Origin: Anaerocolumna sp.
Lineage (GTDB): Bacteria; Bacillota; Clostridia; Lachnospirales; Lachnospiraceae
Direction of reading: 5' to 3'
DNA length: 64,000 bases
Assembly (NCBI GenBank): GCA_029239975.1
Contig: JARBTX010000009.1
Coordinates: forward strand, 24,581 to 88,580
The notes beneath the pieces are model-generated. The model was given only the letters and a program-made list of their open reading frames with translations, was not told the origin of the DNA and made no database searches. The position numbers and the translations under genes were made by a program. Below, in pieces: positions 39,987 to 50,700 of the stretch. The stretch's first letter is position 1; every line of letters starts with the position of its first letter.

Positions 39987-41342
39987 TTAAGCTTTATCTT
40001 CTAAAACAAAGCTTTCAAAAGCTTTTATTGCTTTATCCCTCATAGTAAAATCATAGATTCCATTATTGATTAACCTTAAAGTAAAGAACATATTCTCCGC
40101 AATTGAAAGTTTATAGTCATTTAAAAATACTTCGTATGGATAATCCTTTACCTTCTCACTGAGACATTGGTAGTAATAATCAAGTAAAGGTTTTGCTTTT
40201 GTTTTGTCTGACTCAATATGAAGAGCCAAAAGCATTGCTAAATCTTCCGTGCATAGACCTACTCTTACTGCTTGCATTCCAGTAAATTTTATTGATCTAT
40301 CTTTCGTTTTTGACATATAGGTTTGCCCTGGATGAAGATCTCCATGAATTATTGTAATATTTTTTCCGGATTGAACCCTTTCATTAATGAATTTTGGATA
40401 ATTGGCTTTCAGATACTCTATAGCCAATCTAAAATAATCAAGTTTTTTTGCTTCAAGGTTATTTTCAAAGTTCATCCAGACCTTTGGTATTTTTCCAGCT
40501 TCTTCATTTTTTCTATATTTTTGATATTCCTTTTCCATACCTTTAATATGTGCAAGAAGGTTCTCTTGTGACTCTAATCTCCAGTCATACCCGATATTTT
40601 CAAATGATTCTGATTTTGCCCAAAAAAGTGAGTGAAACTTTGCTGTTGCAGATAATATAGAATTATAATTCTGTCTGATAATTTCACCATTTTCATTGTT
40701 TTCATCAAAATCATATCCCCTAATATAATCATCGGATAAATCATCCATTAAAACAATTTTCTTATCTAAGTCTATATGGTATATCCTTGGAATATCCATG
40801 GTATACTCTCTTAGAAAATTTAATCGATAAAGCTCCGTATCATGTTTGTTATAAATTCTTTCAAGTAACTTCAGTTCTTTTTGTGGTGTAGAAATTGTAA
40901 TGCCTATGATGGTATTACCGTCTTTTTTCACCGGTTTACTTTTGGTTACGGTGCAGTATCCTATATTAGGGTATGCTGTATACACAGACTGAATAATTGT
41001 TTCGCTATCTAACCCGATTCTTTCTTTCGATGTTATCTTATTATCCATATTTTGAATTACAAACTTTGCTATATATTCTGCTTGTTGTTCTAAAAGTGTT
41101 GGCTTTTCTGCTTCAATTTTCTCATCAAATGAATAAGCAGGCATAATAATATCATCGATAGAACATCGAAATATTTGTGCTAATATTGGCAATAACGTGG
41201 TTTCTGGTAAGGTGTGGCCATTTTCCCATTTACTGATTGCTTGTGGGGAAATTATAAGCATTTCTGCAAGCTTTTCTTGCGATAATCCAATGCTTTTGCG
41301 TAGTGAAGTTATCTTAATTCCTACTTTTTTTGTATCAAGCAT
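39987..41342 (-). CDS. XRE HTH fused to APH/choline-kinase-like phosphotransferase
   Basis: N-term LRKSIGLSQEKLAEMLIISPQAISKWENGHTLP; C-term 'ITIIHGDLHPGQTYMSK'. Confidence 0.8.
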   Translation of the reverse strand: MLDTKKVGIKITSLRKSIGLSQEKLAEMLIISPQAISKWENGHTLPETTLLPILAQIFRCSIDDIIMPAYSFDEKIEAEKPTLLEQQAEYIAKFVIQNMDNKITSKERIGLDSETIIQSVYTAYPNIGYCTVTKSKPVKKDGNTIIGITISTPQKELKLLERIYNKHDTELYRLNFLREYTMDIPRIYHIDLDKKIVLMDDLSDDYIRGYDFDENNENGEIIRQNYNSILSATAKFHSLFWAKSESFENIGYDWRLESQENLLAHIKGMEKEYQKYRKNEEAGKIPKVWMNFENNLEAKKLDYFRLAIEYLKANYPKFINERVQSGKNITIIHGDLHPGQTYMSKTKDRSIKFTGMQAVRVGLCTEDLAMLLALHIESDKTKAKPLLDYYYQCLSEKVKDYPYEVFLNDYKLSIAENMFFTLRLINNGIYDFTMRDKAIKAFESFVLEDKA

Positions 41343-41514
41343 ATGATCTCTCCTAAATTTTTTATTCAACGTTGATAACATTATTATAATTGTAATACAT
41401 AAGTGAAACCATATGAAATACAGGAAGATAACTTAACTGTAAGTTAACCTCTATTGTGGTTCAACTGGAGTCCAAATTTCACCACTGGGTTTATCTGCTT
41501 TTCCATTATACATT

Positions 41515-41703
41515 TTATTCTTTTTTGTTCAGACTTGCCGAAATAGAAATTCCAAGTCCCAAAAGACCTAAAAGTAAAGCAAATGTATCTAATCCAGACG
41601 AACATAATTTAAATAAAATAGCAAAAAGTATTATAGCAATGCCTAGACATAACATTTTCAATGTTCTTTTCTCCTCTTTTATATGTAAAGTGTAAATAAT
41701 CAA
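41515..41703 (-). CDS. Small membrane protein
   Basis: 62-aa ORF with two hydrophobic segments, overlapping the end of the methyltransferase ORF upstream. Confidence 0.45.
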   Translation of the reverse strand: MIIYTLHIKEEKRTLKMLCLGIAIILFAILFKLCSSGLDTFALLLGLLGLGISISASLNKKE

Positions 41704-42482
41704 GGTTTCCTTGCCAACTGTAAATCAATGGTATCATAAATAGTAATTTTACCACCTAAATTATTGATAGCATCTTTTATTTCATTAAAAAATTTAACTC
41801 GCTTTTCATCATCAATAGCTCTATGGTCGGAGTAAGTATTTAGAAGAGAGACATATTCATCTGCATTAAATGTTCTAGTTCGTTGATACATTTTATAACA
41901 TATATCAATAAATCCATATCGGCTACTAATATTTGCTCTCTCTCTACACTGTTCCACACTATATTCCAGTGATTCTAACGAGTTTGGCATATATTTTGCA
42001 TATACCTTTTGCATAGCTGCATGAATCTCTTCCTTACCTTTATCTTTGTATGGATGATTTGCAAAACGTGCAAATATACCCCCACTTTTTAATAACTTAT
42101 AGACCTTTGAATAACCAATTTCTTCAGGTATCCAATGAAAAGCAGATGCAGAGTAAATCATATCATATGTATTATCAGGACAATCAAAATCTTGGAATGA
42201 CATATTTTTTACTTCAAATTTTTCGTAATCTATAAATTTCTGCTTTGAAAACTCAGCTAAATTATTACCTAATTCAATCGCTGTAAGGTGACAATTAGTA
42301 TTAAGAATAGGTAAAGTCGCTTGACCTGTTCCAATTCCAATTTCAAGTACTTTACTTAATTGATTAATCTCCTTGTAGTTAAAAATATCAGTGTATAACT
42401 CAGGAACATAAGTTGGTCTCCACTTATCATATTCATATGGTACTTCATTAAATTTCGTTTCTAACCCCATTATTATTGCCAT
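41700..42482 (-). CDS. Class I SAM-dependent methyltransferase
   Basis: SKVLEIGIGTGQATLPIL; YDMIYSASAFHWI. Confidence 0.88.
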   Translation of the reverse strand: MAIIMGLETKFNEVPYEYDKWRPTYVPELYTDIFNYKEINQLSKVLEIGIGTGQATLPILNTNCHLTAIELGNNLAEFSKQKFIDYEKFEVKNMSFQDFDCPDNTYDMIYSASAFHWIPEEIGYSKVYKLLKSGGIFARFANHPYKDKGKEEIHAAMQKVYAKYMPNSLESLEYSVEQCRERANISSRYGFIDICYKMYQRTRTFNADEYVSLLNTYSDHRAIDDEKRVKFFNEIKDAINNLGGKITIYDTIDLQLARKP

Positions 42483-42775
42483 TACATAACCTACCTTTCC
42501 CCACAGATAACGGTGTAATTTTATTCCAATTATATCATTTCATTATATAAGCTCTTATTTCAGAAGTCAATTCGTACCACTTTTATAATCTTAAAATTAA
42601 AATACTAACTAAGGAAACTTCTTATGAGTTCCCATAATGTACATCATGTTATCAGTCAGGTCTTAAACCAAACCATATAAAAAGGAACTATACTTTTGCA
42701 TAATTCCTACAAATGATATGAGTGGTTTAAATTTCATTTACATCACTTTAATTTAAAATCTTAAAAAATCATATG

Positions 42776-43180
42776 TTATTTCATTTCCAATATTTTATAC
42801 ATATCTTGAATTGATACTGTACTCCCTTTGAAATCTGGCCATGCATCAATACCATCATCTTTTTGTCTAGGTATAATATGAATGTGAAAATGTCCCACAG
42901 ACTGTCCAGCACTCTCATCACTTGCATTAAGTAAATTAACCCCATGAAAACCACACTTATCAACACAATGATTCGATACCAACTTAACTGTTTTAATTAA
43001 GTGCTCTAAAGTATCATTGTCACAATCTAAAATATTTTTCACATGTTTTTTTGGTACTGCAACCATATGACCATTTACATCCCCTGCAATGTCCATGAAA
43101 ACAATTGTATACTCATCTTCATATAGTTTCATACTTGGTATTTTCCCATCAATTATTTTACAAAAAACGCAATCGTCCAT
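42776..43180 (-). CDS. HIT family protein
   Basis: CVFCKIIDGKIPS ... GQSVGHFHIHIIPR (HxHxH). Confidence 0.92.
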   Translation of the reverse strand: MDDCVFCKIIDGKIPSMKLYEDEYTIVFMDIAGDVNGHMVAVPKKHVKNILDCDNDTLEHLIKTVKLVSNHCVDKCGFHGVNLLNASDESAGQSVGHFHIHIIPRQKDDGIDAWPDFKGSTVSIQDMYKILEMK

Positions 43181-43253
43181 TTTTACTCCTCCACATTTAT
43201 AATGATAGTCTATTTGTTACAACTAGTTAATTTCATTTTTTCAATCTTTAATT

Positions 43254-43451
43254 TTAATCTGTAAATTCAAATAAATCTTCCACACTGACTTCAAATACCT
43301 TAGCCAAATCCATTGCTAGTTTTAACGAAGGATTATACTGACCTTTTTCTAATCGTATAATAGTTTCTCGCCTAACGCCAACCAAATCAGCTAATTCATC
43401 CTGTTTCATATTTTTCAAAGCTCTATATTCTTTTAGTTTCGTTAATAGCAT
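43254..43451 (-). CDS. Small XRE HTH regulator
   Basis: LKEYRALKNMKQDELADLVGVRRETIIRLEKGQYNPSLKLAM. Confidence 0.88.
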   Translation of the reverse strand: MLLTKLKEYRALKNMKQDELADLVGVRRETIIRLEKGQYNPSLKLAMDLAKVFEVSVEDLFEFTD

Positions 43452-43453
43452 TA

Positions 43454-43825
43454 CTATTCCCCTAAGTCCATCTTAACATTTCCATCAAAGTAAATGAATA
43501 AAATACTTCTAATTCCTACCGCAATACATGCTGCACTCGCATAAGCATTTGCAGGAATTCTCACATTGTTATTACTAAGCAAAGAAAAAATGATTAATGT
43601 GATTAATAAAAATATCATTGTATATTTATTTGCTATACTTAGATTATTTTCTACTAACTCGTCTATTTTTTCATATGGTCCACAAAAAAGTGCAATCGGT
43701 AATACTTCCATAATTGTTATCATAAAATTAGAAAAATGAAAAGGCATAACTATCAACCCGCCTAATATAATTGCTAGATATGCAATTAAAATATGTTTTT
43801 GCCTGTAATTTTTCTTTTTAGACAT
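43454..43825 (-). CDS. Membrane protein co-encoded with small XRE regulator
   Basis: Start at MSKKKNYRQKH; 4 hydrophobic segments. Confidence 0.6.
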   Translation of the reverse strand: MSKKKNYRQKHILIAYLAIILGGLIVMPFHFSNFMITIMEVLPIALFCGPYEKIDELVENNLSIANKYTMIFLLITLIIFSLLSNNNVRIPANAYASAACIAVGIRSILFIYFDGNVKMDLGE

Positions 43826-44023
43826 ATATAACCCTCCTATAAAAATAACATTATTTAACATCCATGTGACAATAATATCACTTTCATAGGTAGGTGTCAA
43901 TCTAAATGTGATAAAAATATCACTTTTATAGTTTCATTCAAGATTAATCACGTAGTTTAATCCACTGATTCCACCATTCATTGCATATTCTTTGATTCAT
44001 TTATTCAATAAAAATGCGAATCA

Positions 44024-44632
44024 TTACTCTGCAATTTTTGAAGCCTTAATAAATCGCATAATTTCTAGTTGATAACGGATCACTGGTAATAAGAACAGAA
44101 AACCAATTAAACTAAATATTATTACTTCTTTCGAGATAGTGTTATTACGAATCAGGCTCCAAATAGATAATACGATGAATACAATTGAAATCGATAACCA
44201 TGAATTTCTTATTGGTTTATAATAATAAGCTTTATCTGAATTAGTTGTGTGTAGAATAAAAGGCTTCCCATCATTTTTCTTTTCTACAAGAAACAATTCT
44301 TTATTATAACTACCAGGATTACTAGAAATCTGTCCAGCTCCACTTCCATATGGCCTCCAGACTAACTTATACCTAGAAAAATTTAAATTAATATTCTTAT
44401 AAAATACGGTATAACCCATTTCTTCAAGGAAACTACGATATTCTTTCTCACTTTTAAAAGATTTATTTGCTACAAATTCTACGATATATTGATATTCGTC
44501 TGGCTGGCATTCTTCAAATTCATAAGTTATTTTTCCAGTTTTAAATAACCGATAACCATTGTGCGCCATTTTGTTTAGCCATTTTTCTTGTGTACTAATT
44601 AATCCTCCAAAAAAACGAATATATTTTTTCAT
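44024..44632 (-). CDS. DUF2812-type membrane protein
   Basis: MKKYIRFFGGLISTQEKWLNKMAHNGYRLFKTGKITYEF..., overlapping a PadR gene. Confidence 0.7.
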   Translation of the reverse strand: MKKYIRFFGGLISTQEKWLNKMAHNGYRLFKTGKITYEFEECQPDEYQYIVEFVANKSFKSEKEYRSFLEEMGYTVFYKNINLNFSRYKLVWRPYGSGAGQISSNPGSYNKELFLVEKKNDGKPFILHTTNSDKAYYYKPIRNSWLSISIVFIVLSIWSLIRNNTISKEVIIFSLIGFLFLLPVIRYQLEIMRFIKASKIAE

Positions 44633-44967
44633 TTCTCTTCCCCTTTCATTATGTTTGAAGCTGTTATAATCAACTGCTTCAACCTTATTAATTCACTTTC
44701 TGCCACTTTTTTTCCTGCTTCTGTAATCATATATTCTTTTTTACGTACTGTACCGTCACTATCACTATCATTCACTGGAGAAATCCATCTCTTTTCCTGT
44801 AATGAATTAATTGCTCCATACAAGGAACCGGCTCCTAAATTAAGGCGACCCCCTGTTTCCTTCTCCACAAATTGCATGATTCCGTAGCCATGCTTAGGTT
44901 CATACAATGCTAACAAAATGAAAAAAGTTACTTCAGTCAGAGCCCCGCCTTTAACATTATCTCTCAT
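44629..44967 (-). CDS. PadR family transcriptional regulator
   Basis: LTEVTFFILLALYEPKHGYGIMQFVEKETGGRLNLGAGSLYGAINSLQEKRWI. Confidence 0.92.
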   Translation of the reverse strand: MRDNVKGGALTEVTFFILLALYEPKHGYGIMQFVEKETGGRLNLGAGSLYGAINSLQEKRWISPVNDSDSDGTVRKKEYMITEAGKKVAESELIRLKQLIITASNIMKGEEK

Positions 44968-45477
44968 ACTATTCCTCCATGCTGCCTAAACTGGCAAATC
45001 CCAACATCAGCACAAATTATGTGTAAAAATTATTGATTAATCATACTCTATTCTTAACATATTACGTTTACTGTAATAACTATATCACTAAACGTAACAA
45101 CAATCAATAGGAATTAGAAAAATTTACTAAAATTTATGTATTCCGTATTTAAACTGATCAAGATACTAAATTACATTACACAAAGAATTCAAAGCAAAAA
45201 AAAAGCTAATCCTAAAGTGAACCCTTTCTTTATATCTTCGTCTAACAAAAGGGTTTACTTCTGAATTAACTATTTCTTTATTACTACAATCAATGTAAAT
45301 TATTATAACATCGAGTATCCAAGATTCGTGAAAACTCCTATCGTTCATCATACCTACGTACTTCAACATCAAAGGATCCTTTAATATCATCATCAATACG
45401 AATATTAAGGTTCCCGTTTCTAAGAAAAAGTTTCTTTCTGTGAACATTTTATATTAAATGTATATATTATTTCATTA

Positions 45478-46029
45478 TTATTCTGTATCAATTTTAACTC
45501 TTAATAAGTTATTTTTTACCTTGACTGCATATTGTAAATCATATGCAGGTATGCCACTTTTAATCGCTTCTGCAATTTCATCCATTTCTCTCTTAATACT
45601 TTCTTCATTGGCGTACCAACCTAATACTATTGATTTTTCACCCCAAAATGCTCCACTGTTTACTCCAATTAACCAATATTGTGGTTCATCATTTTTTGCT
45701 TTATAGATGACATGTGATGCCAGCACTTTATAACAATTTACAATTGATTTTCCATCATATGATTTAATAGTAATTTTTCCAGTTGGAGTAATTACATTCT
45801 GAGTTATAAAATTGCTATTTGCATTGGTTCTAGTTTCGCCTAACATCAAAAAATCTAGGGATACATTAAGTTCTTGAGATAGCACAAGTAATTTTTCAGT
45901 CTCTGGATAGCCACTACCTTGTTCCCATTTAGAAATTGCTTGACGACTTACTCCTAATCGTTCTGCTAACTCCTCTTGTGAAATTTGTCTCTCTTTTCTA
46001 ATTTCTCTTAAATTATCCGCAAAGCTCAT
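45478..46029 (-). CDS. XRE HTH regulator with C-terminal domain
   Basis: FADNLREIRKERQISQEELAERLGVSRQAISKWEQGSGYP. Confidence 0.88.
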   Translation of the reverse strand: MSFADNLREIRKERQISQEELAERLGVSRQAISKWEQGSGYPETEKLLVLSQELNVSLDFLMLGETRTNANSNFITQNVITPTGKITIKSYDGKSIVNCYKVLASHVIYKAKNDEPQYWLIGVNSGAFWGEKSIVLGWYANEESIKREMDEIAEAIKSGIPAYDLQYAVKVKNNLLRVKIDTE

Positions 46030-46145
46030 ATTTAATTACCTCTTTTCTAAGTTTCTATCATAAATTATAATATGCTTTGCGTATATTACCACCAATCTAA
46101 AGTTGCAAAACCGCAATTTGAATTTGCATTTATAGATTGTCATAT

Positions 46146-47414
46146 CTATTCTACGGTTACACCACTATTATAGCTCATCCATGCCCTGGCGTAATGATTT
46201 TGCAATTCTCTCTTATTTAAATACTTTGTTTCGATAATCGGATCATAGAATGTGAAATTGTCCCAATTACCTGTAGTTAATTGTATGCCCAACTTTTCTT
46301 TATTCATATAAACAGGAGTTCCAGGTAAAGGTGTAAGTAGTGAAAATGTAGATGAAGCACTATCATTTATAGATGATTTTTTATGCTTTAGGGCTAATTT
46401 AATGGTTTTATCGATGGTTTCTTTTGTATCTTCAGGGTTACCAATTATAAAGGAACAAGTTACTAAAACACCATGTGCAAGAAGTGTTTTAACAGCCTTG
46501 TCAATGGTTTGAACTGTAATATTTTTTCCTGCGTGGATACATCCAGCTTTTACCATTTCGCTAACAACAAAGTCATTGACCGTATTGGCTCTTGTTTCAG
46601 CCGCCCATTTAATTTTTAAATTTCTATTTCGTATCTCCCTACATATTTCAACACAGTGTTTTTCTTCTGCTGTAAATGTATCATCTATAAATACAAAATA
46701 TGTAATATTGTACTTCTTATTTAAAAATTCTATTTCATCAACTACATTTTTTGCACTTCTCATTCTATATCTTGCTCCAGAGATTACGCTTGCTGCACAA
46801 AAAATACATTTATACGGACAACCTCTTCCAGTTAGAATAGAACCTGGAAAATTATATCTGTCCATTTTAAACAAATCCCAAGCAGGGCTGTCTATTGTAT
46901 TAATATCTTCTATTAGAGGTCTAGGAGGTGTTGATGTAAATTTACCGTCCTTAGTGTAGCTAATTCCCAAAATATCATCTATCGGTTTTTTATTAATAAA
47001 TGCATCAACTAATAGTGGAACAGTTTCTTCTCCCTCGAACATTGACACAACATCTATATATCCTGAATTAAGAACTTCTTCGGGTATGAAAGACGCATGA
47101 GGTCCACCCATTATTATTTTAATATCTGGAAACTGTTCTTTTATCTGTTTCGCAATTTTTATTCCATTACCATAGTTGGAAATAAATGAACTAATACCGA
47201 TAACCTTGGCTTGTTGCGTTTCAATTTCGTTCAAAATATCCTTTATTGATAATCTTTCAGGTCCTACATCTATGATACTAACTGAAAATCCTTTATTTCT
47301 TATTGCAGAAGCTAGATAACCTAATCCCAGTGGAGGCGTACTATAGGAAATCTTTTCAGCAAAATAATTTTTCAAAACTACAGGCTGTGGATATATTAGA
47401 ATCACTTGTTTCAT
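46146..47414 (-). CDS. Cobalamin-binding-type radical SAM enzyme, paralogue D (degenerate)
   Basis: MKQVILIYPQPVVLKNYFAEKISYSTPPLGLGYLASAIR; GRGCPYKCIFCAAS (CxxxCxxC); lacks the QIGAESGDNNILKTI block present in paralogues. Confidence 0.85.
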   Translation of the reverse strand: MKQVILIYPQPVVLKNYFAEKISYSTPPLGLGYLASAIRNKGFSVSIIDVGPERLSIKDILNEIETQQAKVIGISSFISNYGNGIKIAKQIKEQFPDIKIIMGGPHASFIPEEVLNSGYIDVVSMFEGEETVPLLVDAFINKKPIDDILGISYTKDGKFTSTPPRPLIEDINTIDSPAWDLFKMDRYNFPGSILTGRGCPYKCIFCAASVISGARYRMRSAKNVVDEIEFLNKKYNITYFVFIDDTFTAEEKHCVEICREIRNRNLKIKWAAETRANTVNDFVVSEMVKAGCIHAGKNITVQTIDKAVKTLLAHGVLVTCSFIIGNPEDTKETIDKTIKLALKHKKSSINDSASSTFSLLTPLPGTPVYMNKEKLGIQLTTGNWDNFTFYDPIIETKYLNKRELQNHYARAWMSYNSGVTVE

Positions 47415-47449
47415 AAAGCATCCCTCCAATAAGTATATTAATAGATTTT

Positions 47450-48793
47450 TTATTGTACACAACTGCTAAGTAATGCACTGTTTAATTCTTGACTAAATCT
47501 ACATCTTTCATCATCAGGTTCGCCATACCAGTCACCATGGTTCGCTAAGGCAAATGCTCTACAACTTCCATCACACAAAATATTTTCTGCGCAGTCCTTA
47601 CACTTTTCTACAGAACTAATTTCTAAACTTCTTATTTTCTTTAATAATTCTGAATTATTCCATATGTAATCCAGACTATTCTCTCTGATATTACCAGCTA
47701 TTTCATTGATTTCATACAGTCTCCAACATGAAGTCATATCTCCATTTGCAAGTATTATCAAAGTGGAAAGACATGAACCACAAGCTTTATTTAAATGTTC
47801 ATCTTCAATTATATCCTTATAAATAAGTGCAAATATATGTGCACCTAAAATAACATCTCCATGTTTTGGAAACAACGACCTATAGTAAGTATTAAATTCG
47901 AGTTTTTCCTCATAGGTAAGGCCTATATCTTGCCAGTTAGTTGAAGCCCTTCCAATTTTTCTAATTGTGTCTATACAAAGCACTTTTACTTTAAGTTCAT
48001 TTGCTTTTTCGATTATTTTCTTATACTCATGGAAGTTAAATCTAGATATTACTGTATTTAAACAAACTGGGACCTTCGCGTCCACTAATTTATGGATTTG
48101 AGGTATAAGTTTATCATACTTACCTTTTCCCCTACAACTGTCATGGGTTTCAGCACTAGCTCCATCCATGCTTACCTCTACTGCTCCCAGTGCACATTTT
48201 GATAATCGGCTTATATCTTCATCCTTTACCAGGGATGTATTAGTGCAGACACTTACTATGATACCTTTTGAATTGGCATACTCTACTATATCCAGTAAGT
48301 TTTTATTAAGAAATGGTTCTCCCCCCGTTAATGTTAAGTGTAAAACCTTGTATTTTGCTAATTCAGTTATAATATCAATTATCTCTTCGTAGGTTAGATC
48401 GCTCTTATTTTGAATACTTGAATTAGGAAAACAGTGTTTGCAAGAAAAATTACATGAATTGGTTATTCGCATATTTACTAAATCTATCGGAGGTGTCTTT
48501 TGTTCTAATTCAGGAAGTTTCCCATTCTCTATATTCGTAGTTAAAATATCATTTACTAATAAATACTTTAGTATTTCTTTAGCATGAAATCCTTCGATGG
48601 GTTCATAATTTTGTTCATCATATCTTGTAGCTAATTCTTCAATTGTGCGCTTACCATCTATGTCTTCTAGAAGTCGACTTACAGCTAAATGCATTTTTAA
48701 TCTTGATTCATAATCATAAATATTGTATAAAATAACAACACCCTGTGTCTTCTTAAAAAATACATGCTTATGCAAATATATCTGTTCTCCCAT
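47450..48793 (-). CDS. SPASM radical SAM peptide-maturase with N-terminal PqqD-like domain
   Basis: ITNSCNFSCKHC cluster; C-term CGSCLSTL...CWRLYE...CKDCAENILCDGSCRAFA SPASM Cys pattern. Confidence 0.88.
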   Translation of the reverse strand: MGEQIYLHKHVFFKKTQGVVILYNIYDYESRLKMHLAVSRLLEDIDGKRTIEELATRYDEQNYEPIEGFHAKEILKYLLVNDILTTNIENGKLPELEQKTPPIDLVNMRITNSCNFSCKHCFPNSSIQNKSDLTYEEIIDIITELAKYKVLHLTLTGGEPFLNKNLLDIVEYANSKGIIVSVCTNTSLVKDEDISRLSKCALGAVEVSMDGASAETHDSCRGKGKYDKLIPQIHKLVDAKVPVCLNTVISRFNFHEYKKIIEKANELKVKVLCIDTIRKIGRASTNWQDIGLTYEEKLEFNTYYRSLFPKHGDVILGAHIFALIYKDIIEDEHLNKACGSCLSTLIILANGDMTSCWRLYEINEIAGNIRENSLDYIWNNSELLKKIRSLEISSVEKCKDCAENILCDGSCRAFALANHGDWYGEPDDERCRFSQELNSALLSSCVQ

Positions 48794-48826
48794 TAAGATA
48801 TCCCCCTAAACTCTTAAATTATTTAA

Positions 48827-49762
48827 TTAATTGGTTTGCAATCTCTTTACCCTCTTATAAAAATAAATGTAAGTTGTAAATAAAACTATTATTAAAACCA
48901 ACAAGGTTATTACTTGAATTGCTGGAAACCTATTATATACCAATATTTCTCTAAAACCAGATTGAATTGGTAGATAGTCTACTTTACCCATCTCATATAA
49001 TAGTGTTTCTGCGAGTACTACTATCAATGACAACGGTGTAGTAAAAACCACCATCTGCTCTAATGTTTTAAATGGTAATGTAATAATAGCTGCTACAACA
49101 GTAGTAAAAAGGGCAGTAATTATTATAAGACAAGTTAATCCTAAAAAATTATTTTGTTGTTGATCGGTGATAAATAGAAACACAAATATAGCTATTATAA
49201 CACTTAAAAACCCGCTTAACGCCTTACTTATTATTAATTCAACATGTGAAACTGGCGAAAGCAGCAACGCCGACATTGTATCATTTTTTCTTTCACTTAC
49301 AAAAAGAACTGGATTTCCCGCTATACCAATCATTAAAATTAATAATGTACATAGAAAAGCATTATACGCTATTTTACTAGACTGACCATTTACTATGTTT
49401 ATATTAACTGATTCATTAGAGCCCGATACTAGGCCACTTTTTATTTTCCCCAAAACGGAAGGATCAGTCGTATAGGTTACAACCTCTTTTGTCTGTGGGT
49501 TTATTACTGCATCCACTTTTTTGTTATTTAACAACTTCATTGCTTTTTCACTTGAGCTCTCATATATTATACTGTTATCCGCAAATCCCATGAAAGATGT
49601 ATCTTCAGTTGAGCTTAAGATACATACTTTCACATCACCACTTAATAAACTTGGTGCAAATAGCCCAATAAGCGGGAGTAGCATCGCTATAATAATAATC
49701 ATACTGCTCTCTTTTAAATCTTTTATAAAAATGGTTAAAATTCTACTTATTGAATTCAGCAT
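48827..49762 (-). CDS. ABC-2 type transporter permease
   Basis: NatB-like topology; LFVSERKNDTMSALLLSPVSHVELIISKAL. Confidence 0.8.
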   Translation of the reverse strand: MLNSISRILTIFIKDLKESSMIIIIAMLLPLIGLFAPSLLSGDVKVCILSSTEDTSFMGFADNSIIYESSSEKAMKLLNNKKVDAVINPQTKEVVTYTTDPSVLGKIKSGLVSGSNESVNINIVNGQSSKIAYNAFLCTLLILMIGIAGNPVLFVSERKNDTMSALLLSPVSHVELIISKALSGFLSVIIAIFVFLFITDQQQNNFLGLTCLIIITALFTTVVAAIITLPFKTLEQMVVFTTPLSLIVVLAETLLYEMGKVDYLPIQSGFREILVYNRFPAIQVITLLVLIIVLFTTYIYFYKRVKRLQTN

Positions 49763-50694
49763 ATACGCTCTCTCCTTAAAGAAACCTTAAATATATTGTT
49801 CAAACATAAAAATAATACAAAAAAGATAATCAATTGAAATGATACGGTCATTAACAAGGTAATTACATTATTTTCGAGAGCATATATTATTTTTTTATAA
49901 TTCAACATTCTATTTATGAAAAAAGGAAGAAGTATTAATAATGCTGATATCGGATAAAAACTATATGAAATATACTTATTTTTACTTAAAATACCTGCAA
50001 GTAATCCAAAAACACTATAGATTGGACCAAGTAAAAATAAAACTATAAAGACGTTTATTGATAAATTGAATGAATAGGTAAAATACAAACATCCCACAAA
50101 ATAAATTAGACAAGTGGATATAATTTTAGCAGGCAAAATAGTACTGTTTTTGATAGGAGAGAGTACGATTGCTACCAGTGTATTTTTTTCATCGGTATAC
50201 ATCTTATGAGGAACAAATAAACACACAAACGTCAAAATAAAAGAAAAACTATTGAATATATTACGAAGATTATTATTTTCATCAGCTGAGTCTAATTCCT
50301 TATTTAATACCTTTAAACTATACTCTGTAGTATTTTTTAAGTTTTCAAATATCCCATTTACATCAACAGCTTTAGAACTCTTTGGGTTTAAAATAACCTG
50401 AAATGAGTTATTATCATTTTCATGAAAAATATATGCAACCATATCATTTGAATTGTTTATCTTAGTAAGACCCTCATTATGATCAGACACATTAACAATA
50501 CTTGCTTCTGGTATAGTATTGCTTAAGAGATCATTCGTCTTTTTATCATTTCCTACAGTTAATATATTTATAGATTCGCTTTTTACATCAACCAATACCG
50601 AATTGTATTTGCTAAGAAACATAACCATAATGATTGACATCAGCAAAAAACCATAGTATTTTAAAAACCCAAAATTTAACTCTTTCCAATACAT
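49756..50694 (-). CDS. ABC-2 type transporter permease
   Basis: MYTDEKNTLVAIVLSPIKNSTILPAKIIST; multi-TM C-terminal half. Confidence 0.8.
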   Translation of the reverse strand: MYWKELNFGFLKYYGFLLMSIIMVMFLSKYNSVLVDVKSESINILTVGNDKKTNDLLSNTIPEASIVNVSDHNEGLTKINNSNDMVAYIFHENDNNSFQVILNPKSSKAVDVNGIFENLKNTTEYSLKVLNKELDSADENNNLRNIFNSFSFILTFVCLFVPHKMYTDEKNTLVAIVLSPIKNSTILPAKIISTCLIYFVGCLYFTYSFNLSINVFIVLFLLGPIYSVFGLLAGILSKNKYISYSFYPISALLILLPFFINRMLNYKKIIYALENNVITLLMTVSFQLIIFFVLFLCLNNIFKVSLRRERIC

Positions 50695-50700
50695 ACTCTA

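Noticed and set aside
42781-42966. 61-aa minus-strand ORF overlapping the HIT gene
   Set aside because: Alternate frame of a well-supported HIT protein.
45166-45447. 93-aa minus-strand ORF
   Set aside because: No recognisable family, no convincing RBS; possibly remnant sequence, not supported enough to list.
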